A stretch of DNA of 8,902 nt from Methanobrevibacter sp. (GCA_016838945.1 JADLKP010000084.1:1-8902), one strand, 5' to 3'; positions 1 through 6,384 are shown, numbered from the stretch's first letter. Notes: a model not told the origin generated them from the sequence alone. Made by a program: numbers and translations.

Positions 1-106
1 ATTGTATTTGGTGTTTTTTATTATTTTTGATTTTTTTTAAAATTATTTTCTAAACTAATAAAATTAAATAATTAAAATGACAAAATATCATATAATTAAA
101 AAAAAT

Positions 107-112
107 AGGAGG
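107..112 (+). promoter_or_regulatory. Shine-Dalgarno site that fixes the start of the first gene
   Basis: A perfect AGGAGG lies 6 nt before the ATG at 119. The same frame also opens with an ATG at 77, which has no such site and would add 14 Lys/Arg/Tyr-rich residues. The ATG at 119 gives a product starting MAVPETYD, which matches how Mrr N-terminal domains begin. Confidence 0.9.
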
Positions 113-118
113 TATAAC

Positions 119-976
119 ATGGCTGTTCCTGAAACTTATGATTTAGTATTACCTCTATTAGAGGTTATTAAAGATAAAGATGAGTATAAAGTCAAAGAGA
201 TTACAGAAGAGGTAATCGAATATATTGACTTATCAGAAGAAGAGAAAGAGATTAGATTGCCAAACAACGAGCCTTTAATAAACTCTAGGATTAGTACAGC
301 TAACACTTATTTGAAAAAGGCTGAACTGATTGAATCCAACCGTTTCATGTACTTCAATATTACAGAAGAAGGATTGAAAGTATTGTCAGATAATCCGGAA
401 AAGATTACCGAAGAAGATCTTATGGAATATGAAGGATTCAGGGAATATAAGCAGGTATTCATTCATGATGACACAAAGGACCTTAAATTTGAAGAATTGA
501 ATCCTACTGATGCATTAAGGGAAAGCTTTAAGAAACAGATGGAAGATGTTCAAAAGGAGATTGATGAGGAAATGAATAAGGAAAAAGAACAAAGAAGAGA
601 AAAGAAATATTTCCAATCCAAGGAATATGAAGATTCAGATAATGTATTTGGCATTAAGGCAGACCATTCTAAAATAGATAGAAAAGATAAAGATGAAGAT
701 GATGGCAATCACTCAAAATGTCATGAAAGAAAGCATAAGCATGGAAAAGAGAAGTGTCATCACAAACACAGAAAAGACAAGTGCAAGTGTCACCATAAGC
801 ATGGCAAGGACAAATGCAAATGCCATCATAAGCATAAAAGAGTTATTATAAATATTGAGTTTTCACCTGCAGAGGAATTATTGAACTATGCAGAGCTCTT
901 TGAAAAAGGATATTTGACAAAAGAAGAGTTTGAAAAGAAAAAAGAAGAATTGCTGAATATTGAATATAAAATATAA
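119..976 (+). CDS. Mrr N-terminal winged-helix protein with metal-binding-like His/Cys tract and SHOCT domain
   Basis: 285 residues from the ATG at 119. Residues about 4-90 (PETYDLVLPLLEVI ... FNITEEGLKVLS) read as the winged-helix Mrr N-terminal domain found at the front of Mrr-type restriction proteins, with the usual small 'xxITxxG' wing at the end. Residues about 127-180 are highly charged and probably helical or coiled. Residues 198-241 are a tract with 13 His, 6 Cys and about 15 Lys in 44 residues, built of short repeats such as HKHGKDKCKCH, which looks able to bind transition metals. Residues about 250-280 (PAEELLNYAELFEKGYLT then KEEFEKKKEELL) match the SHOCT helix pair, often found at protein C-termini. 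There is no Mrr catalytic core (no D-x(n)-E-x-K nuclease domain), so a restriction nuclease role is unlikely. A DNA-binding regulator, possibly metal-responsive, is an inference. It is the only rightward gene in the window and is convergent with its neighbour. Confidence 0.85.
   Translation: MAVPETYDLVLPLLEVIKDKDEYKVKEITEEVIEYIDLSEEEKEIRLPNNEPLINSRISTANTYLKKAELIESNRFMYFNITEEGLKVLSDNPEKITEEDLMEYEGFREYKQVFIHDDTKDLKFEELNPTDALRESFKKQMEDVQKEIDEEMNKEKEQRREKKYFQSKEYEDSDNVFGIKADHSKIDRKDKDEDDGNHSKCHERKHKHGKEKCHHKHRKDKCKCHHKHGKDKCKCHHKHKRVIINIEFSPAEELLNYAELFEKGYLTKEEFEKKKEELLNIEYKI
734..841 (+). repeat. In-frame 33-bp repeats encoding the His/Cys/Lys tract
   Basis: Within the first gene, four in-frame units follow each other: HKHGKEKCH (734-760), HKHRKDKCKCH (761-793), HKHGKDKCKCH (794-826) and a partial HKHKR (827-841). 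The full unit is 11 codons (33 bp). The middle two differ mainly at third codon positions, so the protein pattern is better kept than the DNA, which hints that the residues are selected rather than a recent slippage product. Confidence 0.85.
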
Positions 977-1053
977 AAAAATTAAAGATTGATTAATAAT
1001 ATAATCAATCTAATTTCTTTTTTATCTCTTTTTAATTTATTTCTATTTTTTTA
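977..1053. terminator. Bidirectional terminator hairpin between convergent genes
   Basis: A perfect 10-bp stem (AGATTGATTA at 986-995, TAATCAATCT at 1002-1011) closes a 6-nt loop. On the plus strand it is followed by T-rich sequence from 1013 to 1053, and on the minus strand by a run of seven T (977-981 region and upstream). It therefore can end transcripts from the Mrr-like gene and any read-through from the opposing TPR gene. Archaeal termination depends mainly on the U-tract; the hairpin may also protect the RNA end. Confidence 0.7.
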
Positions 1054-1056
1054 AGG

Positions 1057-1181
1057 ATTTCGCATAAAAATCTATTTTATGCTATTTTTAAAGCATTTCA
1101 CAGCAAAATTCTATTTTATGCTATTTTTAAAGCATTTCACAGCAAAATTCTATTTTATGCTATTTTTAAAGCATTTCACAG
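1057..1181. repeat. 39-bp tandem repeat, about 3 copies, overlapping a gene end
   Basis: Two identical 39-bp units (1072-1110 and 1111-1149) and 32 bases of a third (1150-1181) lie head to tail, preceded by a degenerate fragment (1057-1071). Each unit holds two small inverted repeats: ATGCT...AGCAT and AAAAT-AGA-ATTTT as read on the minus strand. The third copy encodes the last four codons and stop of the TPR gene (Cys-Glu-Met-Leu-stop), so the array looks like the gene's tail and 3' untranslated region copied downstream twice. Confidence 0.92.
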
Positions 1182-2359
1182 TAGATGTTCACTGCATTCT
1201 TAACCATTTCATCCTTAGATTTGTTATATGCATCCTCCAAATAGAATGACACTTCTGTTCCTTCATAGATGTAGGATTTGTCATCCATGAATTCGAAGGC
1301 ATTGAAATAATATGATTTGCCATTAGCCTTGATGAAACCTGCTTTTCCATGTTCAAAGACCTTATCGATTACACCGTATTGCCTTTCCTGACCAAAGTAT
1401 TTCAAGCTGACCCACATATTTTTATATTCTTCAAACAATGCTTTAAAGTCCTTATTTTCCAAGTCTAATCCATAGTTAGACAATAAATTCTTCACTTCAT
1501 CATCAATTGCCCATTCTTTGGCATTACGAATAACATATGCCATGTACTTGTTTATTATTGATTCATCTTCAAATCCTTTGATTTCAAGAATATCACCGAT
1601 CATAGCAAACAGATTGACTTTACTTTCCAATTTGCCGTCACGGCTTAAGATACCTTTAGCAGCCCATTTCAATGATTCGTCATATTCCTCTTTAAGGAAG
1701 TAATTTTCAGCCATATCCCTTGAGAGATACCAATCATGTTTGGTCTTTAATATGTCATTTAAGAAGTCAATGGAACCATCATAGTCTCCCAATTCCTTAT
1801 AGGATTTGGCTATTCTTAACTTAAACCAAACATCATTGTTATTGTTGAATTTAGGAATGTTCACCAATGCATCCTGACAATATTTGATTGTTTGATCGTA
1901 TTTTTCGATTGAAAGCAATGCTTTGGTTGTCTGCAAGTAATAGTTTTCCTTATTGGAATTCATTGTGATTTCATCATTTGGCTTGAATTGTTCATTGCTT
2001 AATAGTTCTGGCTTTAATTTGGAAGCCCAGCGCAATACATCCAAATGCTGTTCAGCCTCAGTGTACATTTTCATTAGCTTGATCACTGCCAATGTGTATG
2101 GACATGCCTTTTTTCCTTTGGAATTGTCCTTTTGACCTACTGTACTCACTATCCTTTTAGCAGCTTCCTCAATTTCATCAATAAATTCATTATCCTTAAC
2201 CTTTACAAAGTATAAATCCCAGGAGTATTTGTCCTTATCCCCTATGGATAATTCTCCCCCATCTGCTAATGCCAATTCATAATGCTTTAAGGATTCATCA
2301 TACTTCTTCACTTTATTATACGCTCTTGCTTTTTCTATGTTTACTTCCACACTAGACAT
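1166..2359 (-). CDS. TPR-repeat protein with C-terminal cold-shock-like OB domain
   Basis: 397 residues. Helical repeats of TPR type are visible at about residues 4-34 (EKARAYNKVKKYDESLKHYE), 138-170 (YLQTTKALLSIEKYDQTIKY), 176-208 (FKLRIAKSYKELGDYDGSI) and 210-243 (AENYFLKEEYDESLKWA). The C-terminal part, about 326-393, resembles a cold-shock or S1-like OB fold: YGVIDKVFEHGKAGFI, then SYYFNAFEF, then EGTEVSFYLE and a closing KNAVNIY, the order of strands expected of such domains. This suggests a scaffold that binds single-stranded nucleic acid, probably RNA; partners are unknown. No signal peptide or membrane segment is seen, so it is cytoplasmic. The start ATG at 2359 is preceded by AGGGGT (plus-strand 2365-2370) at 5 nt. 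It lies 94 nt downstream of the acidic gene on the same strand and may share its transcript. Its last codons fall in a tandem repeat. Confidence 0.85.
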   Translation of the reverse strand: MSSVEVNIEKARAYNKVKKYDESLKHYELALADGGELSIGDKDKYSWDLYFVKVKDNEFIDEIEEAAKRIVSTVGQKDNSKGKKACPYTLAVIKLMKMYTEAEQHLDVLRWASKLKPELLSNEQFKPNDEITMNSNKENYYLQTTKALLSIEKYDQTIKYCQDALVNIPKFNNNNDVWFKLRIAKSYKELGDYDGSIDFLNDILKTKHDWYLSRDMAENYFLKEEYDESLKWAAKGILSRDGKLESKVNLFAMIGDILEIKGFEDESIINKYMAYVIRNAKEWAIDDEVKNLLSNYGLDLENKDFKALFEEYKNMWVSLKYFGQERQYGVIDKVFEHGKAGFIKANGKSYYFNAFEFMDDKSYIYEGTEVSFYLEDAYNKSKDEMVKNAVNIYCEML

Positions 2360-2453
2360 TTTTAACCCCTTCCAATATGATGATTATTTTATTATAGTTA
2401 TTTTTAAATATCATTTACCAATTATAAAAATATTATTATATTAGCTTATTCAA

Positions 2454-3149
2454 TTAATTGTCATATGGATAATCTCCATAATCAGTTACTTCATTGAAGG
2501 AATCTTCATCATCCTCTTTTCTTTTTCTGCTTTCTAAGCTTTTATGATATAACTCATCATCATAGTCAAAAAGTTCATAGTATTTTTCTTCAATTGAATC
2601 ATCATAATCGAAATCATCGAAGATTCTATCATCAAATTGACTATCAATATCACTTTCTAAGGATTTGTTTCTTAAAAATTCCTTATTTAGCTCTTCCTCT
2701 TCGAGCAAATGATCTTTAATAAGACGTTCAAGGCTGATCTTTTCTAGAATATCCTCTTCTAATGAATCATTTTCAATATGTTCAATACCATTTCCATCAA
2801 ATGTTTCATCTTTCAATAAACTTTCCAGATATGCATAATCGGTTTCATCTTCCTCTAAGGATTTCAAATATTCTTCTAAAGCTTCCTTTTCCTCTAATTT
2901 ACTTTCAATCAATGCACTCACATATTCTTCACGAGATATTGCCTCTTCATCTGGCAATTCATTGAAATCCAATATCTGATCTTCAGGCAAGTTAAAGATC
3001 CAATAGTCTATTTCCTCTCCTTCTGTTAAATCCATAGCATTTTTACCATCTATAAAATCCTGAAAATTATCATACTCATACCAAGATCCATAATCCATAT
3101 TGTTTGGTGTATCTTCAAATTTGTCGTATTCGTCTTCATAATTAACCAT
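2454..3149 (-). CDS. Very acidic low-complexity protein of unknown function
   Basis: 231 residues if started at the second of two adjacent ATGs: the Shine-Dalgarno AGGTGA (plus-strand 3154-3159) lies about 5 nt before the ATG at 3149 but only 1-2 nt before the one at 3152. I do not recognise a family. About 35% of residues are Asp or Glu (roughly 81 of 231), with many Tyr and Phe near both ends. The middle carries loose repeats built on Ser-Leu-Glu (SLEEDE, YLESLLKDE, SLEEDILEKISLERLIKD, KSLESD, KSLESRKR), likely amphipathic helix or coiled coil; the ends look disordered. There is no signal peptide or membrane span. Such proteins can act as charged chaperone-like or nucleic-acid-mimic partners, but nothing here shows which. 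It is a real gene judging by length, ribosome site and synonymous-looking codon choice rather than simple nucleotide repetition. It stands alone between T-tract and the TPR gene. Confidence 0.75.
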   Translation of the reverse strand: MVNYEDEYDKFEDTPNNMDYGSWYEYDNFQDFIDGKNAMDLTEGEEIDYWIFNLPEDQILDFNELPDEEAISREEYVSALIESKLEEKEALEEYLKSLEEDETDYAYLESLLKDETFDGNGIEHIENDSLEEDILEKISLERLIKDHLLEEEELNKEFLRNKSLESDIDSQFDDRIFDDFDYDDSIEEKYYELFDYDDELYHKSLESRKRKEDDEDSFNEVTDYGDYPYDN

Positions 3150-3215
3150 CATATCACCTAATATCTAAACCTTTGAATATTTTTTTAAATTAATTATAAA
3201 ATATAAGATTTTAGT

Positions 3216-3226
3216 CATATATATAG
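3216..3226 (-). promoter_or_regulatory. Candidate TATA box of the acidic gene
   Basis: On the minus strand CTATATATATG follows an A-rich stretch, as an archaeal TATA box follows a BRE. It lies about 67 nt before the start at 3149, which would give a leader near 45 nt. In sequence this AT-rich such matches arise by chance, so the call is weak. Confidence 0.3.
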
Positions 3227-3369
3227 TTTTGTAATTATTAGATATGGAATTTTTATAGAAAAAATTGTTTAAAAATCATCAATTTTAAAAATAAGAATTT
3301 TATTAAAGAATTAGGAAAAATATCAGATAGAAAAAGCAAATAGGAATAAGTAAAAATAATTAAAGAAAT

Positions 3370-3405
3370 AAAAAAAAGTTTTTAAAATTCTTATGATAAA
3401 AAAAA
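3370..3405 (-). terminator. T-tract terminator after the ApgM-like gene
   Basis: Read on the minus strand, two runs of eight T (plus-strand A runs 3398-3405 and 3370-3377) follow the stop codon at 3424 within 55 nt, without a strong hairpin. Oligo-T tracts are the usual archaeal termination signal. Confidence 0.55.
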
Positions 3406-3423
3406 GAAAAATTAGAATAGAAA

Positions 3424-4632
3424 CTATTCCAATAATAATTTAAGTAAATCACAACCGATCAATTCACCTAAAGCACCATCTTTAACGCTATCCTCATCAT
3501 AGACTAAAACGTCATCTGCTTCATCTTTAGAGGAATAGATAGCAATAGGCACCATATCCCTTGTATGTGTACCGATATCTATTGGAGTTGGATGATCAGG
3601 CAAAACAGCTATTTTAAAGTCCCCATACTCTTCTAATGCATCCATTAAAGGAGCAAGAATAAACTTGTCAATATTTTCAATGCCCTTGACCTTTTCTTCA
3701 AGGTTTTTAGCATGTCCTGCTTCGTCTGGTGATTCTATATGGACAAATACAATGTCATTGTCCTTAAGTGCATTCACTGCATATTCTCCTTTTCCTTTGT
3801 AGTTTGTATCAAAGAATGCAGTTGCTCCAGGCACATCCAGATTGGTGCAACCAGAACATACACCTAATCCTTTAATCAAGTCCACTCCAGTGATTACAGC
3901 ACCTTTAAGTCCATAGACATCTTCCATTTTAGGCATGTCAGGCATAGTTCCTTGACCCCAGAACCAAACCATATTGCAAGGCTCCTTGCCTTCTTCAATT
4001 CTTTTTTGATTGACTGGGTGATTTGCTAAAGCCTCTTGTGATTCCAACATGATTGATTTGACTTCATCTGCAAAGGAATCGAATTCAAGCTTATCAGCTA
4101 TTGTTTCTCCAACAAAATCATGTGGAGGAACCATATCCAATTCAGCTAATTTCTCTGCATTTTCACTATCATTGTATACAAATAAATGCCTGTAGCTTAC
4201 ACCAGGATAGAATTTTCCTTTAAAATCAGGATATTTGTCATTAAAGTAATCATTCAATGCTTCCATAAGCTCTGCTGCCTCTTCAGATGAGATGTGTCCT
4301 GCATTTGAGCTTGCCATCAATCCATCCCTTTCGGTGATAGTGTTGCAACGGAACACAACATCTCCTTCTTTTGTTTCTACACCCATACTTGCAGCTTCAA
4401 GCGGTCCACGACCGGTATAATAATCCAATGGATCATAACCAAATATGCTCATATTAGCCACATCTGAACCAGGAGGCAATGACTCCGGCACATTTTGAAT
4501 CAAACCGGTTTTTCCTTCACGAGCTATCCTATCTAAAACTGGTTTGTTTGCTACTTTAAGCGGAGTCTTTCCATCGATTTCCTCTATTGGATAATCGCTG
4601 GCTCCATCTTCAATTACTATTACAATTTTCAT
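3424..4632 (-). CDS. apgM: ApgM-family alkaline-phosphatase-superfamily protein, proposed homoserine kinase or cofactor-independent phosphoglycerate mutase
   Basis: 402 residues, full length for the family. Metal- and phosphate-binding residues expected of this superfamily are all visible: Asp9 (VIVIEDGASDYP), probable nucleophile Ser56 in PPGSDVANMSIFGYDP, then YTGRGPLEAASMGVE (72-86), VWFWGQG (222-228), Asp303 and His307 in SPDEAGH, Asp346-His347 in LPDHPTP and His356 in GTHTRD. The family has two branches: archaeal 2,3-bisphosphoglycerate-independent mutases (3- to 2-phosphoglycerate) and a proposed homoserine kinase branch (TIGR02535 type) found beside hom or threonine genes. The GSDVAN and YTGRGPLEA motifs together with the position next to homoserine dehydrogenase favour the kinase branch; this is inference. 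The kinase would phosphorylate homoserine for threonine synthesis. The start is supported by AGGGG (plus-strand 4640-4644) 7 nt upstream. It is separated from hom by a terminator and probably has its own promoter. Confidence 0.9.
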   Translation of the reverse strand: MKIVIVIEDGASDYPIEEIDGKTPLKVANKPVLDRIAREGKTGLIQNVPESLPPGSDVANMSIFGYDPLDYYTGRGPLEAASMGVETKEGDVVFRCNTITERDGLMASSNAGHISSEEAAELMEALNDYFNDKYPDFKGKFYPGVSYRHLFVYNDSENAEKLAELDMVPPHDFVGETIADKLEFDSFADEVKSIMLESQEALANHPVNQKRIEEGKEPCNMVWFWGQGTMPDMPKMEDVYGLKGAVITGVDLIKGLGVCSGCTNLDVPGATAFFDTNYKGKGEYAVNALKDNDIVFVHIESPDEAGHAKNLEEKVKGIENIDKFILAPLMDALEEYGDFKIAVLPDHPTPIDIGTHTRDMVPIAIYSSKDEADDVLVYDEDSVKDGALGELIGCDLLKLLLE

Positions 4633-4698
4633 TATATAACCCCTATAATTCTTTTAACAATGTTATCAAATAATCATCTGTAAAATCTTAAAATTTAT

Positions 4699-4713
4699 CA
4701 TATATTCCTTTTT
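4699..4713 (-). promoter_or_regulatory. Candidate BRE/TATA of the ApgM-like gene
   Basis: On the minus strand AAAAAGGAATATATG combines a purine-rich BRE-like stretch with a TATA-like ATATAT. It lies about 67-80 nt before the start at 4632, leaving a leader of about 45 nt. The 45-bp tandem repeat ends only about 10 nt upstream of it. Confidence 0.4.
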
Positions 4714-4723
4714 AATAAAATAA

Positions 4724-4819
4724 GATTAATTTATTTTATCTTATATTTGGCTGAAATAATCATAAATTGATTAATTTATTTTATCTTATATTTGGCTGAA
4801 ATAATCATAAATTGATTAA
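4724..4819. repeat. 45-bp perfect tandem duplication upstream of the ApgM-like gene
   Basis: Two identical 45-bp units (4724-4768 and 4769-4813) are followed by six bases of a third (4814-4819). Each unit junction forms an inverted repeat, TAATCA-TAAAT-TGATTA, at 4757-4773 and again at 4802-4818. The array lies between the hom terminator and the putative TATA box of the next gene, where regulator sites would be expected. Confidence 0.93.
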
Positions 4820-4826
4820 AAATGAT

Positions 4827-4867
4827 AAAAAAAGAAATAAGAATTAAATTGAATCAATTCAATTTAA
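4827..4867 (-). terminator. Hairpin and U-tract terminator after hom
   Basis: Three nt past the hom stop codon, a perfect 10-bp stem (plus-strand 4844-4853 with 4858-4867) closes a 4-nt loop. On the minus strand it is followed by T-rich sequence ending in a run of seven T (4827-4833). This resembles an intrinsic terminator and suggests the GatC-like/ACT/hom transcript ends here. Confidence 0.75.
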
Positions 4868-4870
4868 CAA

Positions 4871-5887
4871 TTATTTGTTCTTAATAATATTGATTAAGTC
4901 TGTAAGCATTGCAGAAGCAGTTTCCAAGGAACCTGCACCTTTTCCCATTACAGTAATGTCATCCGCCAAATCAGTGGTTACATTTGCTAAGTTTAAGGTT
5001 CCATCAATTGCATATGGACTGTTTTTCTTAACAAGTCTTGGAGATACCTTCAATTGTTTCTTAGATACTTCTCCAATCAATTTAACATAATAACCTTCCT
5101 CTTTGGCAAGCTCAATTGCATCTAAGGATACATCAGATATTCCTCTTACTTCCACATCACTGTATGTTGCATCGATTCCTAATACAGAATTAGCTAAAAT
5201 AACCACTTTACATGCTGCATCGATACCTTCCACATCCTGTGTAGGATCAGTTTCAGCAATTCCTAACTGTTGAGCCTCTTCCAATGTATTTTCGTAGCTC
5301 ATTCCTTCAGTGGTCATTCTTGATAAAATATAGTTTGTGGTACCGTTTAAGATACCTTTGATTGAGCTGATTCCACAGCTTGCAAGAGTTTCCTGACATA
5401 AATTGATTATAGGCATTGCTCCACCGACAGATGCTTCAAACTTGAAGTCCACTCCTGCAGCTTCCTTAGCTTCAATCAATTCCTTGTAGAATAATGCTAA
5501 ATGTCCCTTATTTGAGGTCACCACATCCTTACCGTCAGCAAATGCCTTCAAAGTCAAGGATTTTGCAGGTTCTGCATCTTTGATATTGGTTGGAGTCGCT
5601 TCAATCAAGACATCATATTCAACAGCGTCCAATACCTCAATACCTGATTTTTCACTTCCATATTCTGGATAGTTGGATAATTTGCCTGTTTCCTCTTTGG
5701 TTTTAAGGAGCAATTCCTCATCCAAACCATCTTCACAGATGGCAGATGTAGATGAATCAGCAGCTGCCACAACTTTTAAAGTGATTCCGAATTTGTCTTC
5801 AATCATATCTTTCTTTAAGGAGATAGCATTTGCCACACCTTTACCTACAGCTCCAAAACCCATAATAATGACTTTACATTCATCCAT
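4871..5887 (-). CDS. hom: Homoserine dehydrogenase, short form without ACT domain
   Basis: 338 residues. It catalyses the NAD(P)H-dependent reduction of aspartate semialdehyde to homoserine, the branch leading to threonine and methionine. The Rossmann motif GFGAVGKGVA begins at residue 10 (G10-x-G12-x-x-G15). VVTSNKGHLA (122-131) holds the conserved lysine K127, GILNGTTNYIL (178-188) is the family signature, and E212-T-D-P ... D223-x-x-x-K227 aligns with the substrate and catalytic residues Glu208, Asp219 and Lys223 of the yeast enzyme. The protein stops after the catalytic domain, whereas many bacterial enzymes carry about 80-100 further residues forming an ACT domain. The gene just upstream is a free-standing ACT protein 11 nt away, so feedback control is probably supplied in trans. 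A terminator hairpin follows directly. Alternative starts are unlikely because the strong GGGGGAG site places the ATG at 5887. Confidence 0.96.
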   Translation of the reverse strand: MDECKVIIMGFGAVGKGVANAISLKKDMIEDKFGITLKVVAAADSSTSAICEDGLDEELLLKTKEETGKLSNYPEYGSEKSGIEVLDAVEYDVLIEATPTNIKDAEPAKSLTLKAFADGKDVVTSNKGHLALFYKELIEAKEAAGVDFKFEASVGGAMPIINLCQETLASCGISSIKGILNGTTNYILSRMTTEGMSYENTLEEAQQLGIAETDPTQDVEGIDAACKVVILANSVLGIDATYSDVEVRGISDVSLDAIELAKEEGYYVKLIGEVSKKQLKVSPRLVKKNSPYAIDGTLNLANVTTDLADDITVMGKGAGSLETASAMLTDLINIIKNK

Positions 5888-5892
5888 TTAAA

Positions 5893-5899
5893 CTCCCCC
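5893..5899 (-). promoter_or_regulatory. Ribosome binding site fused to the preceding stop codon
   Basis: On the minus strand the TAG stop of the ACT gene (5901-5899) runs straight into GGGGGAG, which lies 5 nt before the hom ATG. The last base of the stop codon is part of the site. Ribosomes ending on the ACT gene would sit over it, which suggests translational coupling and balanced output of the two products. Confidence 0.75.
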
Positions 5900-6384
5900 T
5901 ATACCTCATCAATAACCAAGAAATCCTTCTCCTGGGCTATTTCCATTATCTTATTGTATGCAATGTCCCTTTTACCTAAATCAAGTTCAATGGTAATGAG
6001 TGCAGTGGACTTAAGTTCACCATCCAATTTCAATTGCAAATCACTAACGACAAGGCCATCAACAGCATTGATCTTATCTACAGTGTCTCTCAAGTCAGAA
6101 TCAATGATGTGTCCGTAGAGAATAGTGCTTAGCTTTTCCTTTTTTACTGCATCATCAACTTCAATGAGAGAAACTCCCATATCCTTAAATTTGTCGATTA
6201 CAGCCTGCAAGTTTTCTCTTTCACCTTCAAGCGCTATTTCGATAGCGGCTTTGCCCTCTTCAGCCTTGATCTCTCTCTTATGAACAATGGTCACTACATT
6301 AGCTCCAAGTTCACCTATTGGATTTAAGATAGAAACCAATTGTCCAGGAACATCCAATATTTCAAGAATCAAATTCATTCTCAT
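5899..6384 (-). CDS. ACT-domain protein, predicted allosteric regulator of homoserine dehydrogenase
   Basis: 161 residues. Residues about 3-78 form a clear ACT domain: LILEILDVPGQLVSILNPIG opens with the Asp-x-Pro-Gly turn that caps the ligand site, and GANVVTIVHKRE follows. Residues about 82-160 seem to be a second, diverged regulatory half with alternating strands and helices (LSTILYGHII, GLVVSDLQLKL, TALITIELDLG). ACT domains bind small ligands, usually amino acids, in pairs. The length and context fit the archaeal group described as a predicted regulator of homoserine dehydrogenase (COG2061); threonine is the likely ligand by analogy, not shown here. The start at 6384 is supported by AAGGGA (plus-strand 6391-6396) at 6 nt; an in-frame ATG two codons later is too far off-centre to be preferred. 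It lies 69 nt after the GatC-like gene with no terminator between and 11 nt before hom, so the three are probably co-transcribed. Confidence 0.88.
   Translation of the reverse strand: MRMNLILEILDVPGQLVSILNPIGELGANVVTIVHKREIKAEEGKAAIEIALEGERENLQAVIDKFKDMGVSLIEVDDAVKKEKLSTILYGHIIDSDLRDTVDKINAVDGLVVSDLQLKLDGELKSTALITIELDLGKRDIAYNKIMEIAQEKDFLVIDEV

Larger units (their letters stand above)
3150..3423. other. AT-rich intergenic region, promoter plus terminator
   Basis: This 274-nt gap carries no convincing reading frame, RNA gene or large inverted repeat. Its right end has T-tracts (minus strand) after the ApgM-like gene; its left end has the putative promoter and ribosome site of the acidic gene. 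The middle (about 3230-3360) is almost pure A/T and nothing further can be read from it. Confidence 0.6.

Noticed and set aside
77..118. Upstream ATG start of the first gene
   Set aside because: It lacks a ribosome site and the extra residues do not fit the domain, while the ATG at 119 has a perfect AGGAGG at 6 nt.
119..976. Active Mrr restriction endonuclease
   Set aside because: Only the N-terminal winged-helix part is present; the catalytic domain is replaced by the charged linker, His/Cys tract and SHOCT domain.
1518..2135. Short plus-strand reading frames opposite the TPR gene
   Set aside because: They lie wholly inside a well supported gene on the other strand and have no ribosome sites or recognisable domains. 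The same applies to plus-strand frames at 2762-2965, 4875-5090, 5673-5891 and 7606-7854.
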